In this document: piece after piece, positions 26,376-34,172 of the stretch
How positions within the stretch are numbered: position 1 is the first letter of the stretch
How the letters are laid out: the number at the start of each line of letters is the position of its first letter
NCBI GenBank assembly: GCA_002898175.1
Contig: BDSW01000104.1
Location: forward strand, 1 to 34,172
Origin: a bacterium BMS3Abin04
GTDB lineage: Bacteria > Bacteroidota > Ignavibacteria > Ignavibacteriales > Melioribacteraceae
DNA: 34,172 bases
Direction of reading: 5' to 3'
Position numbers and translations under genes: made by a program
The notes under the pieces: generated by a model
Seen by the model: the letters and a program-made list of their open reading frames with translations, nothing else
Told to the model about the DNA's origin: nothing
Database searches by the model: none

Positions 26376-26730
26376 TTTTATTTAGAAATTGGTTAAAACG
26401 GCTATCATTGCAATACATTATCTATAAAAATACACTTTATAGAACAAAATAAGACAGTTTGATGTTCTTAAAAACATCGAATATTCCGTCTTTCGAGCGA
26501 AAGGGGATAAATACATAATTTTGGAAAGGAAAAAAATTGTTTTATACAAATAAAATAATTAGAATAGGCGCAAATAACAGATTTAAACGGTATAAATGCT
26601 TGTCCTTAAAACATTGAAAAAAGGACATAAGTAAATCACATATCCTTTTACATTATACTAAATTACAAATGATAATGCTTGTTATTCATATACTCAATTA
26701 AAATAATTATTTTCCTTTGATATATTATTG
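26376..26730. other. 355-bp non-coding gap upstream of the histidine kinase
   Basis: No credible ORF. Three short inverted repeats are visible: GATGTT/AACATC (26461-26479), CTTTCG-AG-CGAAAG (26490-26503) and TGTCCTT/AAGGACA (26601-26627, 13-nt loop). None has a good U tract on the minus strand, so none is a clear terminator for nagB. The kinase promoter should lie in the left part, but I found no TAnnTTTG match. Confidence 0.5.
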
Positions 26731-27543
26731 TTAGGACAAAAGTGAATTCGGGTCCAAATTTTCAGACTCAATATCCTTGAAGTATTCTACCGTTCCGACT
26801 TTCAATTCGTAAGTTGAATCATCATCGCAAACAATAAGACCTTTAGGATGCAGCTGTAAAGCGCTAACCGTCCACATGTGATTTACTCCTTCCTCTACAA
26901 CTTCGTGTAATGCCCGCGCTTTGTTGTGACCTGAAATCAAAATCATAACACGCTGGGAATCGAGAACGGTTTTAACGCCAACCGTAAGGGCCGTTTTCGG
27001 TACTTTGCTTAAATCATTATCAAAGAAGCGTGAGTTTGCAATAATTGTATCTTTGGTTAAAGTTTTAACCCTGGTTCTGGAGCCGAGCGAAGAACCCGGT
27101 TCGTTAAATGCAATATGTCCGTCGGGACCAATTCCGCCAACGAATAAATGAATACCGCCGTATTTAGCAATTCTCTTTTCGTAATTTTCACATTCTTTGA
27201 ATAAATCCTTGGCGTTACCGTTTAGGATATTTACATTTTTCTTTAATATATCAATATGCTTAAAGAAATTGTTCCACATAAACGAATGATAGCTTTCCGG
27301 GTGGTCTTCCGGGATACCGACGTATTCATCCATATTAAATGTTACTACATTTTTAAATGAAATAACTTTTTTCTTATTTAATTTTACGAGTTCTTTGTAC
27401 ATTCCGATTGGAGATGAACCGGTGGGTAGACCAAGAACGAAAGGTTTTTTAGCTGCCGGTTTGAACTTTTTAATTCTCATTGCAACATAATTTGCCGCCC
27501 ACTTTGAAAGTTTGTCGTAATTCGGTTGAATAATAACGCGCAT
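26731..27543 (-). CDS. nagB: Glucosamine-6-phosphate deaminase NagB
   Basis: NagB converts glucosamine 6-phosphate to fructose 6-phosphate and ammonia in the cytoplasm. At 270 residues it can be numbered directly against E. coli NagB. D72 lies in FNMDEYVGI, and the catalytic triad D141, H143 and E148 falls in [19 protein letters not shown]. The phosphate loop [11 protein letters not shown] (39-49) and the late [13 protein letters not shown] segment are intact. A strong AGGAGG lies 7 nt before the ATG. The gene starts 16 bp after the GlmU-like gene in the same direction, so the pair forms an amino-sugar operon. It could run catabolically, feeding glycolysis, or in reverse if GlmS is lacking. 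Confidence 0.96.
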   Translation of the reverse strand: MRVIIQPNYDKLSKWAANYVAMRIKKFKPAAKKPFVLGLPTGSSPIGMYKELVKLNKKKVISFKNVVTFNMDEYVGIPEDHPESYHSFMWNNFFKHIDILKKNVNILNGNAKDLFKECENYEKRIAKYGGIHLFVGGIGPDGHIAFNEPGSSLGSRTRVKTLTKDTIIANSRFFDNDLSKVPKTALTVGVKTVLDSQRVMILISGHNKARALHEVVEEGVNHMWTVSALQLHPKGLIVCDDDSTYELKVGTVEYFKDIESENLDPNSLLS

Positions 27544-27559
27544 AATTTCCTCCTAATTG

Positions 27560-28828
27560 TTATTCGGGCATTTGTCTTTTAGCCCGTTCTGCTTGAGTTA
27601 ATTTGAATACAGTTTTAAATATATTTTCATCTGATTCATTAAATTGAACATCTCTTCTTGCCATTACCTTTTTAGCAACTGCCATACTTTTATCTAATTT
27701 GTAAGTTGTAAAACCTTCGCTGCCGCCCCATGAAAAAGAGGGGATATATTTAGGCGGAAAATTACCTCCGTAAATATTACAGGAAACACCCACAACAGTA
27801 CCCGTATTGAACATAGTATTTATTCCGCATTTTGAATGGTCTCCCATTGTAAGTCCGACAAATTTAGAACCGGTATCAACCTGCTCATCGTTTATAAATA
27901 CTTTTACATTTCCGTAATTGTTTTTCAAGTCGCTGTTATTTGTATCTGCTCCTAAGTTAACCCACGATCCTAAATAAGCATGACCCAGAAATCCATCGTG
28001 CTGTTTATTGGAGTATGAATGAATAATCGATTCTTCTACTTCACCTCCTACTTTACAAACAGGACCGATACTAGTATTCTCATAAATTTTAGCTCCCACT
28101 TTTATTTTAGAACCATCGCCGATATAACATGGTCCTTCAATTACAACATTGGGAAAAATAGTTACATCTTTACCAATATAAATAGGGCCTTCCTCAGCAT
28201 CCAGTATTACTCCGGGTTTTATCTTGCTGTTTTCACCGATGAAAATTTTAGACTCATTTACAAAGGTTGTCCCATTGTAAATTTTTCCGTTAAGTTTTTC
28301 TGCTTTATCATGTACAAGGAAATTAAAGTCTTTTCTAATCTCGTCGCCGTTATTGTTAACAAGTTCCCAAGCATAGTGTACTAAAGTAGCATCAATCTCT
28401 ATTTTTGATAATCCATCTGAGCTTACAAGATTCTCAATCTCTTTAAAATCATTTGATATTTTATTTAACTGAGCTTTATCAAGATTAGCCGCTGCTATTT
28501 CATTATTAGAAACCAACATTTGGTTAGTCCTTAAAGCTATAATTTTATCGGCTAAATTATTATCTACTAAAAGTCTTCCGTTTATAAATATACAATTGTC
28601 TAATTCTGCAGGGAACTTATTAACATTCTGACCGGGATTTTTAGTTTTCTGGTCATCTGCTAAATATTCTCTGGTTAACAGAATAACATTTGAAGACTTC
28701 AGGTAGTTTAATATTTTTTCTTTTAGAGTAAATATTCCACAGCGCAAATCGTAAATAGGTCGTGTGTAGGTTAGAGGTTGAAAATTTTTGAATCCGGAAT
28801 CTTCAAAAATACAAATAGGTTTGTCCAT
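27560..28828 (-). CDS. GlmU-like bifunctional nucleotidyltransferase/acetyltransferase
   Basis: A 422-residue protein of the alternative bacterial GlmU type. Members are predicted to make UDP-GlcNAc from glucosamine 1-phosphate by acetylation and uridylylation. The N-terminal third opens with CIFEDSGFKNFQPLTYTRPIYDLRCG instead of the classical LAAGxGTRM loop, a hallmark of this group. The C-terminal half (from about 195) is a left-handed beta-helix of hexapeptide repeats (FIGENSKIKPGVIL, PIYIGKDVTIFPNVVIEGPCYIG), with GADTNNSDLKNNYGNVKV and GGNFPPKYIPSFSWGG near the end. An ATG at 28840 would add four residues, but GAGG inside that codon region sits 7 nt before the ATG at 28828, which I chose. 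The enzyme is assigned by similarity of pattern and not proven. Confidence 0.85.
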   Translation of the reverse strand: MDKPICIFEDSGFKNFQPLTYTRPIYDLRCGIFTLKEKILNYLKSSNVILLTREYLADDQKTKNPGQNVNKFPAELDNCIFINGRLLVDNNLADKIIALRTNQMLVSNNEIAAANLDKAQLNKISNDFKEIENLVSSDGLSKIEIDATLVHYAWELVNNNGDEIRKDFNFLVHDKAEKLNGKIYNGTTFVNESKIFIGENSKIKPGVILDAEEGPIYIGKDVTIFPNVVIEGPCYIGDGSKIKVGAKIYENTSIGPVCKVGGEVEESIIHSYSNKQHDGFLGHAYLGSWVNLGADTNNSDLKNNYGNVKVFINDEQVDTGSKFVGLTMGDHSKCGINTMFNTGTVVGVSCNIYGGNFPPKYIPSFSWGGSEGFTTYKLDKSMAVAKKVMARRDVQFNESDENIFKTVFKLTQAERAKRQMPE

Positions 28829-28969
28829 ATTAATCCTCATTATTTAATTTTTGGTGCTCTAAAATATTTCAAAATAGCATCATTTCCAAATTACTCAATT
28901 TACGTAAGAATACATTATATTTAATATTATACAATTGAAGTAAAAATATATAACAATTTTATAATATAA

Positions 28970-29003
28970 ATTAAAGGATAGCGAGAGTCCGCTATCCTTT
29001 AAT
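28970..29003 (-). terminator. Strong hairpin after the downstream POT gene
   Basis: Arms of 14 bases (28970-28983 and 28990-29003) pair perfectly around a 6-nt loop, 15 bp beyond the stop of the POT gene ending at 29018. On the minus strand it is followed by an AT-rich, U-containing tract (TTTATATTAT) in place of a pure U run. It probably ends transcription of that transporter gene. Confidence 0.75.
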
Positions 29004-29017
29004 ATTATCAGAAGCTT

Positions 29018-30520
29018 TTATCTGGTAGCATGTTTTAATCTTTTTAAGAAAATTAAAATTAATCCGGCAGAAATTAGTGAAGTTGTTACTAAAAGTGCGA
29101 AAAATTGCCATAGTTCCCAATTCTGATAAAACCTTCCGACAAACCCTGAAAGATAATTCCCAACAGCTGTAGCTCCAAACCAAAGACCCATCATTAAACC
29201 CTTTATTTTGGGCGGAGCGACTTTAGACACAAATGATAAACCCATCGGACTTAAATGCAGTTCGCCTATTGTTACAATAAAATATGAGGATATCAGCCAA
29301 TATGGAGAAACGGTGATAGATGATGATGCTCCATTTAATGTATGAGAAGCAGGTAATGCTTGTGAGGCTATTACCATTACAAAGAAAGCTAATGCTGTAT
29401 AGAGCATTCCTAAACCGATTTTAGCTGGAGATGACGGCTCTTTCCCTTTTTTATTTAAATATTTGAAAAACCCAACAATAATTGGTGTCATTAGAACGAT
29501 GAACATCGGGTTGAAATATGCAAATTGTTCCGGTGCAATTTCATTTACATTGCCTAATGTAGACAGCTTATATATTAAAATTGATATTCCTACAGCAACT
29601 GCAAAACCCGCATAAGCTTTTGCTTTTGGTGAAGTCTTTTTAGAGAAAAGGAAACCTGTGCCTAACAAAACAGCAAGAATACCGTGAATACCGAAAAAAT
29701 CGAATAGAATGTATGTTATCTTACCAACTATATGACTAGTATAATCTCTCGCAAATAAAGTTAAAGCTGATCCGTTTTGATGGAAAGCCATCCAAAAGAA
29801 AATAACGATTGCAAAAATTGTTAGCAGTGCTCCAATTCTTTCCCTTTCCTGTTCCTTGGAAAGATGCAAATCTTTGTCTGTGTTTGTAACGTTTTTAGAT
29901 TGGTAGTCGGCATCTTTGTAATATTTTTTAAATACTGTAAAAATTAAAAAAGATACTATCATACCAATTGCTGCAACTGCAAAACCGGCATTGTAACCTT
30001 CGGCTAAAGTACTTCCGAAATTAGCTATCATAAAATTTTTAATTCCTGAAGCTGCTTGCGGAGCGTAAAACGCGCCGATATTTATTCCCATATAGAAAAT
30101 GTTATAACCTGCATCTTTAACAGAACCGCTTTTATGAGAATATAAGTTACCGACCAACACCGATATATTGGCTTTAAACAAACCGTTTCCAAGTACAACC
30201 ACTGTTAATGCTAAGTATAATTGAACAGGAGAGTGAGTTGGAATAGCCATCAACGCATAACCAATTGCCATAATTACTGCGCCTATAGTAATTGTTTTAC
30301 CATATCCTAAATAATTATCTGCTATCCAACCGCCTAAAATTGGAGTAAAATATACAGCAGCCAGAAATATACCGTAAATGCTGGTTACTTCGGTTGTTCC
30401 CCAGTGATAATTTTCTTGGAGGTAAAGAACGAAGATTGCCAGCATTGTATAAAACCCGAACCGTTCCCACATTTCAGTGAAAAAAAGTACTGCTAATCCC
30501 TTAGGATGGTCTTTGAACAT
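29018..30520 (-). CDS. POT-family proton-coupled oligopeptide transporter (copy 2)
   Basis: A 500-residue major facilitator of the POT/PTR2 (DtpT-like) family, which imports di- and tripeptides with protons across the inner membrane. The helix 1 motif ExxERFxYY appears as EMWERFGFY, where Glu and Arg couple proton movement. The PTR2 signature on helix 5 is IFYMGINIGAFYAPQ. About 14 hydrophobic helices are present, with a charged loop (about 210-235) in the middle. A start at 30616 would add 32 residues. The ATG at 30520 has AGGAG 5 nt upstream, gives MFKDHPKGL, and makes the protein exactly as long as its tandem paralogue, so I chose it. It has its own terminator (28970-29003) and lies 226 bp after the paralogue. 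Confidence 0.95.
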   Translation of the reverse strand: MFKDHPKGLAVLFFTEMWERFGFYTMLAIFVLYLQENYHWGTTEVTSIYGIFLAAVYFTPILGGWIADNYLGYGKTITIGAVIMAIGYALMAIPTHSPVQLYLALTVVVLGNGLFKANISVLVGNLYSHKSGSVKDAGYNIFYMGINIGAFYAPQAASGIKNFMIANFGSTLAEGYNAGFAVAAIGMIVSFLIFTVFKKYYKDADYQSKNVTNTDKDLHLSKEQERERIGALLTIFAIVIFFWMAFHQNGSALTLFARDYTSHIVGKITYILFDFFGIHGILAVLLGTGFLFSKKTSPKAKAYAGFAVAVGISILIYKLSTLGNVNEIAPEQFAYFNPMFIVLMTPIIVGFFKYLNKKGKEPSSPAKIGLGMLYTALAFFVMVIASQALPASHTLNGASSSITVSPYWLISSYFIVTIGELHLSPMGLSFVSKVAPPKIKGLMMGLWFGATAVGNYLSGFVGRFYQNWELWQFFALLVTTSLISAGLILIFLKRLKHATR

Positions 30521-30691
30521 AGTGGCTCCTAAATGAGTTGATAAAAAAATGCTTGTTGAAATGAAAAGGTAATTTACTTTTCTAAAAAGATAAAAGTTAA
30601 CATTCTTTTTAATCACATACCACTAGAAAGAAAACTTTCTTTTGAAAGTTTTAATTTGTAATTCTTCGGAAAGTTTACTAAACGCAAAATT

Positions 30692-30720
30692 AAAAAAAAG
30701 GACAGCCGGTTTTGCTGTCC
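30692..30720 (-). terminator. Intrinsic terminator between the two POT genes
   Basis: On the minus strand GGACAGC (30720-30714), a 7-nt loop and GCTGTCC (30706-30700) are followed directly by eight Ts (30699-30692). This is a textbook rho-independent terminator 27 bp after the stop of the first POT gene. It implies that the two paralogues have separate transcripts. Confidence 0.88.
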
Positions 30721-30746
30721 CTTAACGAAAAATTATATCTGCATTT

Positions 30747-32249
30747 TTAGTCTGTAGCTCTTTTAAGTCTTTTAAGAAAGATTAAAATTAATCCTGCGGA
30801 AACGAGTGATGTAATTACTAAAAAAAGGAAAAATTGCCAAAGCTCCCAATTCTGATAGAACCTTCCGATAAATCCTGAGAGGTAATTTCCTATTGCTGTA
30901 GAAGCGAACCATCCGCCCATCATTAAACCTTTCATTTTTGGAGGCGCTACTTTGGAAACGAATGACAGTCCCATCGGACTTAAAAATAATTCGGATACTG
31001 TTAAAGTAAAATACGTTGAAATTAACCAAAACGGAGAAACTGTAGCAGATGAAACTCCTCCGCTCAAACTATGGACTGAACTCAAACCCAAAGAAGCAAC
31101 AACCATAATTACAAATGCAATTGCCGATATTACCATACCAATACCAATTTTAGCAGGGGAGGAAGGTTCTTTACCTCTTTTGTTTAGATATCCGAAAAAG
31201 CCGACAATTATAGGAGTCAGCAGAACTATGAACATAGGATTGAAAGACTGAAATTGTTCCGGTGCAATTGGATTATCAGATGGGAAACTGTTGATTTTAT
31301 AAATTAACAATATAACACCGGCTAAGAAAAATCCGCCTGAAATCAGTTTTGTTCTAGATGTACTGTTTTTACTGAAAAATATTCCGCCGCCGAGCAGAAT
31401 AAAAAGAACAGCATGAAGTCCGACAATATCAAAAAGTATATAGGTAATGTTATTTACGATACTCGATGTATAATTTTTTGCAAATAAAGTTAAAGCCGCT
31501 CCGTTTTGCATAAAAGACATCCAGAAAAATATTACAATTGCAAAAACTGTGAACAATGCAATTACTCTTTCCTTTTCTTGTTTGGGAGTAAGTACAATGT
31601 CATTTTCATGGTCGGGTTCGTTTTTTGAAGTATAATCTGCTTTTTTATAATACTTGCGAAAAACAGTGAAGATAATTATTGAGAACAGCATTCCGACAGC
31701 CGCCACTGCAAACGCTGCATTATATCCTTCGGATAGTGTTACATGGTAATTGTTAATTAAAAAGTCTTTAATTCCTTTTGCTGCTTGAGGTGCATAAAAT
31801 GCACCTATATTTATACCCATATAAAAAATATTGAATCCGGCATCTTTCATCGATCCGTTTGAATGAGAATATAAATTCCCTACAAGGACAGAAATATTTG
31901 CTTTGAAAAGGCCGTTTCCAATAGCGACAATACCTAACGCAAGATATAGAAAAGTAGGACTTTTGGTCGGGATTGCCATTAAGAAATAACCGACAGCAAT
32001 TACTAACGCCCCGGTAATTATTGTTTTGCTGTAACCCCAAAAATTATCGGCAATCCAACCGCCGACAATAGGAGTAAAATAGACAGCCGCTAAAAATATT
32101 CCATATACATTTGTTACTTGTGCAGTATTCCAATGAAAGTTCTCACCTAGATAAAGAACAAAGATTGAGAGCATTGTGTAGAATCCAAAACGTTCCCACA
32201 TTTCTGTAAAAAATAATACGTATAAACCTTTCGGATGATTTTTTAACAT
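30747..32249 (-). CDS. POT-family proton-coupled oligopeptide transporter (copy 1)
   Basis: A 500-residue paralogue of the adjacent gene, with the same layout: EMWERFGFY on helix 1, IFYMGINIGAFYAPQ on helix 5, GNGLFKANISVLVGNLYSH between them, and ELFLSPMGLSFVSKVAPP near the end. The two proteins can be aligned end to end by eye with few gaps. Most differences fall in the cytoplasmic loop around 210-230 and the helices around 310-340. This points to an older tandem duplication, with possible divergence in peptide specificity. GGAG lies about 7 nt before the ATG. The gene diverges from the PASTA gene and ends in a strong terminator (30692-30720). Confidence 0.95.
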   Translation of the reverse strand: MLKNHPKGLYVLFFTEMWERFGFYTMLSIFVLYLGENFHWNTAQVTNVYGIFLAAVYFTPIVGGWIADNFWGYSKTIITGALVIAVGYFLMAIPTKSPTFLYLALGIVAIGNGLFKANISVLVGNLYSHSNGSMKDAGFNIFYMGINIGAFYAPQAAKGIKDFLINNYHVTLSEGYNAAFAVAAVGMLFSIIIFTVFRKYYKKADYTSKNEPDHENDIVLTPKQEKERVIALFTVFAIVIFFWMSFMQNGAALTLFAKNYTSSIVNNITYILFDIVGLHAVLFILLGGGIFFSKNSTSRTKLISGGFFLAGVILLIYKINSFPSDNPIAPEQFQSFNPMFIVLLTPIIVGFFGYLNKRGKEPSSPAKIGIGMVISAIAFVIMVVASLGLSSVHSLSGGVSSATVSPFWLISTYFTLTVSELFLSPMGLSFVSKVAPPKMKGLMMGGWFASTAIGNYLSGFIGRFYQNWELWQFFLFLVITSLVSAGLILIFLKRLKRATD

Positions 32250-32328
32250 AGTATCTCCGTAAATTTAAGAATGAACATTTTATAAAGACTTCCAAATTGA
32301 ATAGGAAAGTGCGAAAAATACATAAAAG

Positions 32329-32355
32329 TTGAGTAATAAAAAATCCTTATATTCG
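32329..32355 (+). promoter_or_regulatory. Candidate promoter of the PASTA-rpe pair
   Basis: TTG at 32329-32331 and TATATTCG at 32348-32355 are 16 nt apart, the same spacing as at purE. A transcript would begin near 32362. This leaves too little leader for the TTG codon at 32369 and supports the ATG at 32405 as the PASTA start. Confidence 0.35.
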
Positions 32356-32404
32356 AGATAATATTGATTTGTCAATCTGTTTACCTCTTGCTATATTTAA
32401 AACT

Positions 32405-33136
32405 ATGAAAAAAATATTCAAAAAATTATTAATTATATTAGTTGTACTTATAGTTGGCTTTGCCGGTATCTTGTTACTATTGGATAAAGTAATCATGCCC
32501 AGCATTGTTGACAGACCAATAGTTACTGTCCCGGATTTAGTTGGAATGAAAAAAGACAGCGCTGTAAAAGTTTTAGATAGTTTAGGTTTAGTACCGGTGT
32601 TAAAGGGACCTCGCTACAACCATCAATATCCAAAGGATTATGTGATTTTCCAAAAACCGCACAAAAATGTTCCCGTTAAAATTAACCGAAGAATATATTT
32701 GGCAATAAGCGGCGGCGATCCTTTAATTAAAACACCGAATTTTATGAGTAAAACATTAAGAGATGCGAAAATTATAATTGAATCTCTAGGTCTAAATCTG
32801 GGTAAAATTTCTGAAGTGCGAACAGAATTTCCTGCAAATACCATTGTTGATCAAGACCCGAAACCGGGTAAAAATATTTCTAAAGGGACTAGTATAGATC
32901 TCGAAGTGAGCATTGGGCCCAGTGTTGGAAAAATAAGAGTTCCTGATCTAATTGGAAAGTCTCTTAGTGAAGCTAAGAAAATATTGCGGGATAACTCTTT
33001 ATATTTAGGTAAAGTCAGTTATCAGAAATCCCTTAATTTATTACCTAATACAATTATTGCCCAATATCCCAGCAAAGGGAAATTAGTTGATATTGGTGAA
33101 AGTATTGATGTATTCATTACTAAAAGTTCAAAATAA
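32405..33136 (+). CDS. Membrane-anchored PASTA-domain protein without kinase domain
   Basis: A 243-residue protein with one N-terminal membrane helix (about 8-26) and three extracytoplasmic PASTA domains at about 39-107 (VTVPDLVGMKKDSAVKVLDSL), 108-176 (IIESLGLNLGKI, DQDPKPGKNISKG) and 178-240 (IRVPDLIGKSLSEAKKIL). PASTA domains of Ser/Thr kinases and penicillin-binding proteins bind peptidoglycan stem peptides or beta-lactams, so this protein probably binds the cell wall. There is no kinase or transpeptidase domain. It lies 11 bp before rpe. In Firmicutes the PASTA kinase gene prkC lies just upstream of rsgA-rpe, which suggests a relic of that order. An upstream TTG at 32369 would add 12 residues before the membrane helix and lies too close to the candidate promoter. 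Confidence 0.88.
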   Translation: MKKIFKKLLIILVVLIVGFAGILLLLDKVIMPSIVDRPIVTVPDLVGMKKDSAVKVLDSLGLVPVLKGPRYNHQYPKDYVIFQKPHKNVPVKINRRIYLAISGGDPLIKTPNFMSKTLRDAKIIIESLGLNLGKISEVRTEFPANTIVDQDPKPGKNISKGTSIDLEVSIGPSVGKIRVPDLIGKSLSEAKKILRDNSLYLGKVSYQKSLNLLPNTIIAQYPSKGKLVDIGESIDVFITKSSK

Positions 33137-33147
33137 TAAGGAATATT

Positions 33148-33804
33148 ATGTCTAAATTTTTAGCTCCTTCCATACTTTCCGCGGATTTTTCTAATCTTTC
33201 AGGACAATTAAGATATATAGAAATAGCAGGAGCCGATTTAATCCATTGCGATATTATGGACGGACAGTTTGTTCCTAATTTAACTTTCGGTCCGCTGGTT
33301 GTTAAAGCGATAAATAAAGTTACAAATCTTCCTTTGGATATCCATTTAATGATAAAAAATCCTGATGCCCTTATTCAGGACTTTGTTGATGCCGGAGCAG
33401 GTTATATTACGGTACATCAGGAAGAAGTTACTCACTTAAATAGAACATTAAACAATATTAAAAAATTAGGTGCGAAAGCAGGTGTAGCAATAAATCCGGC
33501 AACACCAATTGAAACCCTATCTGAAGTTTTAGATATTGTTGATTTAGTTTTAATTATGTCCGTTAATCCGGGATTTGGCGGACAAACTTTTATTCACTCT
33601 TCGGTCGATAAAATAAAAAAACTAAATAAATTAAAAATGGATTCGAACCTGGATTTTGCAATTGAAGTGGATGGGGGAATAAACTCAAAAACTATTAAAG
33701 AAGTTTCCGAAGCCGGATGTAATATATTTGTTGCCGGGTCTTCAATATTTAAAGCCGATAATATCACCGCCGCTGCTGCAGAACTTAAAAACCTCATCTC
33801 TTAA
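33148..33804 (+). CDS. rpe: Ribulose-phosphate 3-epimerase Rpe
   Basis: Rpe interconverts ribulose 5-phosphate and xylulose 5-phosphate in the pentose phosphate pathway, in the cytoplasm. The 218-residue TIM barrel shows all the family motifs. LAPSILSADFSNL is at the start, HCDIMDGQFVPNLTFGP supplies a metal-binding His and Asp, and DIHLMI supplies another His. VLIMSVNPGFGGQTFI provides the lid and phosphate loop, and IEVDGGINSKTI has the second catalytic Asp. AAGGAAT lies about 5 nt before the ATG. It is transcribed with the PASTA gene. No classic terminator follows, but two REP-like hairpins lie 18 bp after the stop. Confidence 0.97.
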   Translation: MSKFLAPSILSADFSNLSGQLRYIEIAGADLIHCDIMDGQFVPNLTFGPLVVKAINKVTNLPLDIHLMIKNPDALIQDFVDAGAGYITVHQEEVTHLNRTLNNIKKLGAKAGVAINPATPIETLSEVLDIVDLVLIMSVNPGFGGQTFIHSSVDKIKKLNKLKMDSNLDFAIEVDGGINSKTIKEVSEAGCNIFVAGSSIFKADNITAAAAELKNLIS

Positions 33805-33821
33805 GAATAACACAGTCAGTC

Positions 33822-33884
33822 CGTAGCTCAGATTAGTAATCTGAATTAATTTTGTATTTCGTAGCTCAGATTAGTAATCTGAGC
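33822..33884 (+). repeat. Tandem pair of REP-like GTAG-footed hairpins
   Basis: Two direct copies share 23 identical bases (33822-33844 and 33860-33882) with a 38-bp period. Each has a GTAG foot and a palindrome of arms TCAGATTA and TAATCTGA around a single G. In the second copy the arms extend to 10+1+10 (33864-33884). A GTAG foot on a hairpin is typical of REP elements moved by RAYT (TnpA-REP) enzymes. They lie between rpe and a transposase remnant. Confidence 0.65.
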
Positions 33885-33923
33885 ATTAGAGCTTTATACA
33901 CAACCCCAAAAGGTTTTCGGAGC

Positions 33924-34172
33924 TTAAGCACCCTCAAGAAGGTGCATTTTATTACCAACAAATTCTTTAATTTCAGTCATAAATTCTGCTGAGTTATTAA
34001 AGAAATCTAGTACAGCATCTCTAAATTTATTGAAAGTATCATAATGATGACTGTTTATTACTTTCTTCCGTAATAATTTCCAAACTCTCTCAATAAGGTT
34101 CAAATTTGGTGAGTATGGTGGTAAAAAGAGCAACTCAATTCTAGAAGTTTCAATATATTTTTTAACTGTTTT
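33924..34172 (-). CDS. IS630-type DDE transposase, C-terminal part (runs off window)
   Basis: An open frame from the window edge encodes the last 82 residues of a transposase. LLFLPPYSPNLNLIERVW is the hallmark of the IS630/Tc1-mariner group DDE domain, and the Glu in LIERVW is the third catalytic acidic residue. A TTG at 34133 is not the real start: the frame continues upstream (TVKKYIETSRIE) to the last base, so the N-terminal part lies beyond the window. A short helical tail follows and the stop is normal. Whether the whole element is intact cannot be judged. IS630 elements insert at TA; the right-hand end probably lies somewhere in 33885-33923, but I could not fix a terminal inverted repeat without the other end. 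Confidence 0.85.
   Translation of the reverse strand, partial: KTVKKYIETSRIELLFLPPYSPNLNLIERVWKLLRKKVINSHHYDTFNKFRDAVLDFFNNSAEFMTEIKEFVGNKMHLLEGA

Noticed and set aside
26461-26627. A small RNA made of three hairpins in the gap before the kinase gene
   Set aside because: The stems are short (6-7 bp) and there is no promoter or terminator to define a transcript.
30521-30616. 32-residue N-terminal extension of the second POT protein
   Set aside because: AGGAG sits just before the ATG at 30520, and the paralogue begins at the equivalent residue.
33822-33884. GTAGCTCAG looks like the D-arm of a tRNA
   Set aside because: No acceptor stem, anticodon arm or T-arm (GGTTCRA) follows; the sequence instead forms a short palindrome and is repeated 38 bp later.
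1-34172. CRISPR array, phage genes or plasmid origin
   Set aside because: No regularly spaced repeats of 24-40 bp, no cas, phage structural or replication genes were seen; the only repeat pair is the 38-bp-period hairpin set.

Overview
The window looks like chromosomal DNA from an AT-rich member of the Bacteroidota/Chlorobiota assemblage, most likely the Ignavibacteria (Ignavibacteriales or Melioribacteraceae type). The reasons are a C-terminal type IX secretion (T9SS) type A sorting domain containing NYPNPFNPST, a TANFOR-like giant secreted protein, a two-component regulator-propeller histidine kinase, a GlmU-like nucleotidyltransferase of the alternative bacterial type, and promoter-like TTG-N16-20-TAnnTTTG motifs. 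This placement is inferred from protein families; no rRNA or marker alignment was possible.

Layout. 98-4140: housekeeping genes. These are purE, a CDF metal transporter with odd metal ligands and a Cys4 tail, an orphan NuoE-like 2Fe-2S protein, and an overlapping ispE/homocysteine S-methyltransferase pair. 4141-4594: a non-coding gap with a REP-like hairpin, a minus-strand terminator and a perfect 22-bp palindrome. 4595-8780 (minus): a tight operon of a membrane-anchored rhodanese, a MauE/DoxX-like membrane protein and three family 9 glycosyltransferases, probably for a surface glycan. 8873-10862 (minus): a small HEPN-like protein overlapping an RqcH/NFACT ribosome-rescue gene.

10984-20891 (minus): the most unusual part, a three-gene secreted/outer-membrane cluster. 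It runs from a 1964-residue TANFOR/carboxypeptidase-regulatory-like protein, to a protein with about five FN3 domains, to an outer-membrane beta-barrel candidate with an Ig-like module set inside it. None of the three ends in a recognisable T9SS sorting domain. 21037-26375 (minus): a LamG-like T9SS cargo protein, a small secreted protein, a LuxR-type response regulator and its propeller histidine kinase. Near-identical palindromes lie upstream of the regulator gene and of the small secreted gene.

26731-28828 (minus): nagB and the GlmU-like gene form an amino-sugar operon. 29018-32249 (minus): two tandem 500-residue POT peptide transporters, each followed by an intrinsic terminator. 32405-33804 (plus): a PASTA-only membrane protein and rpe. 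33822-34172: two tandem GTAG-footed REP-like hairpins beside a truncated IS630-type transposase that runs off the end of the window.

Five genes have an in-frame TTG or distal ATG that would lengthen the protein. I moved those starts downstream to better-supported ATG codons and give the reason in each entry.
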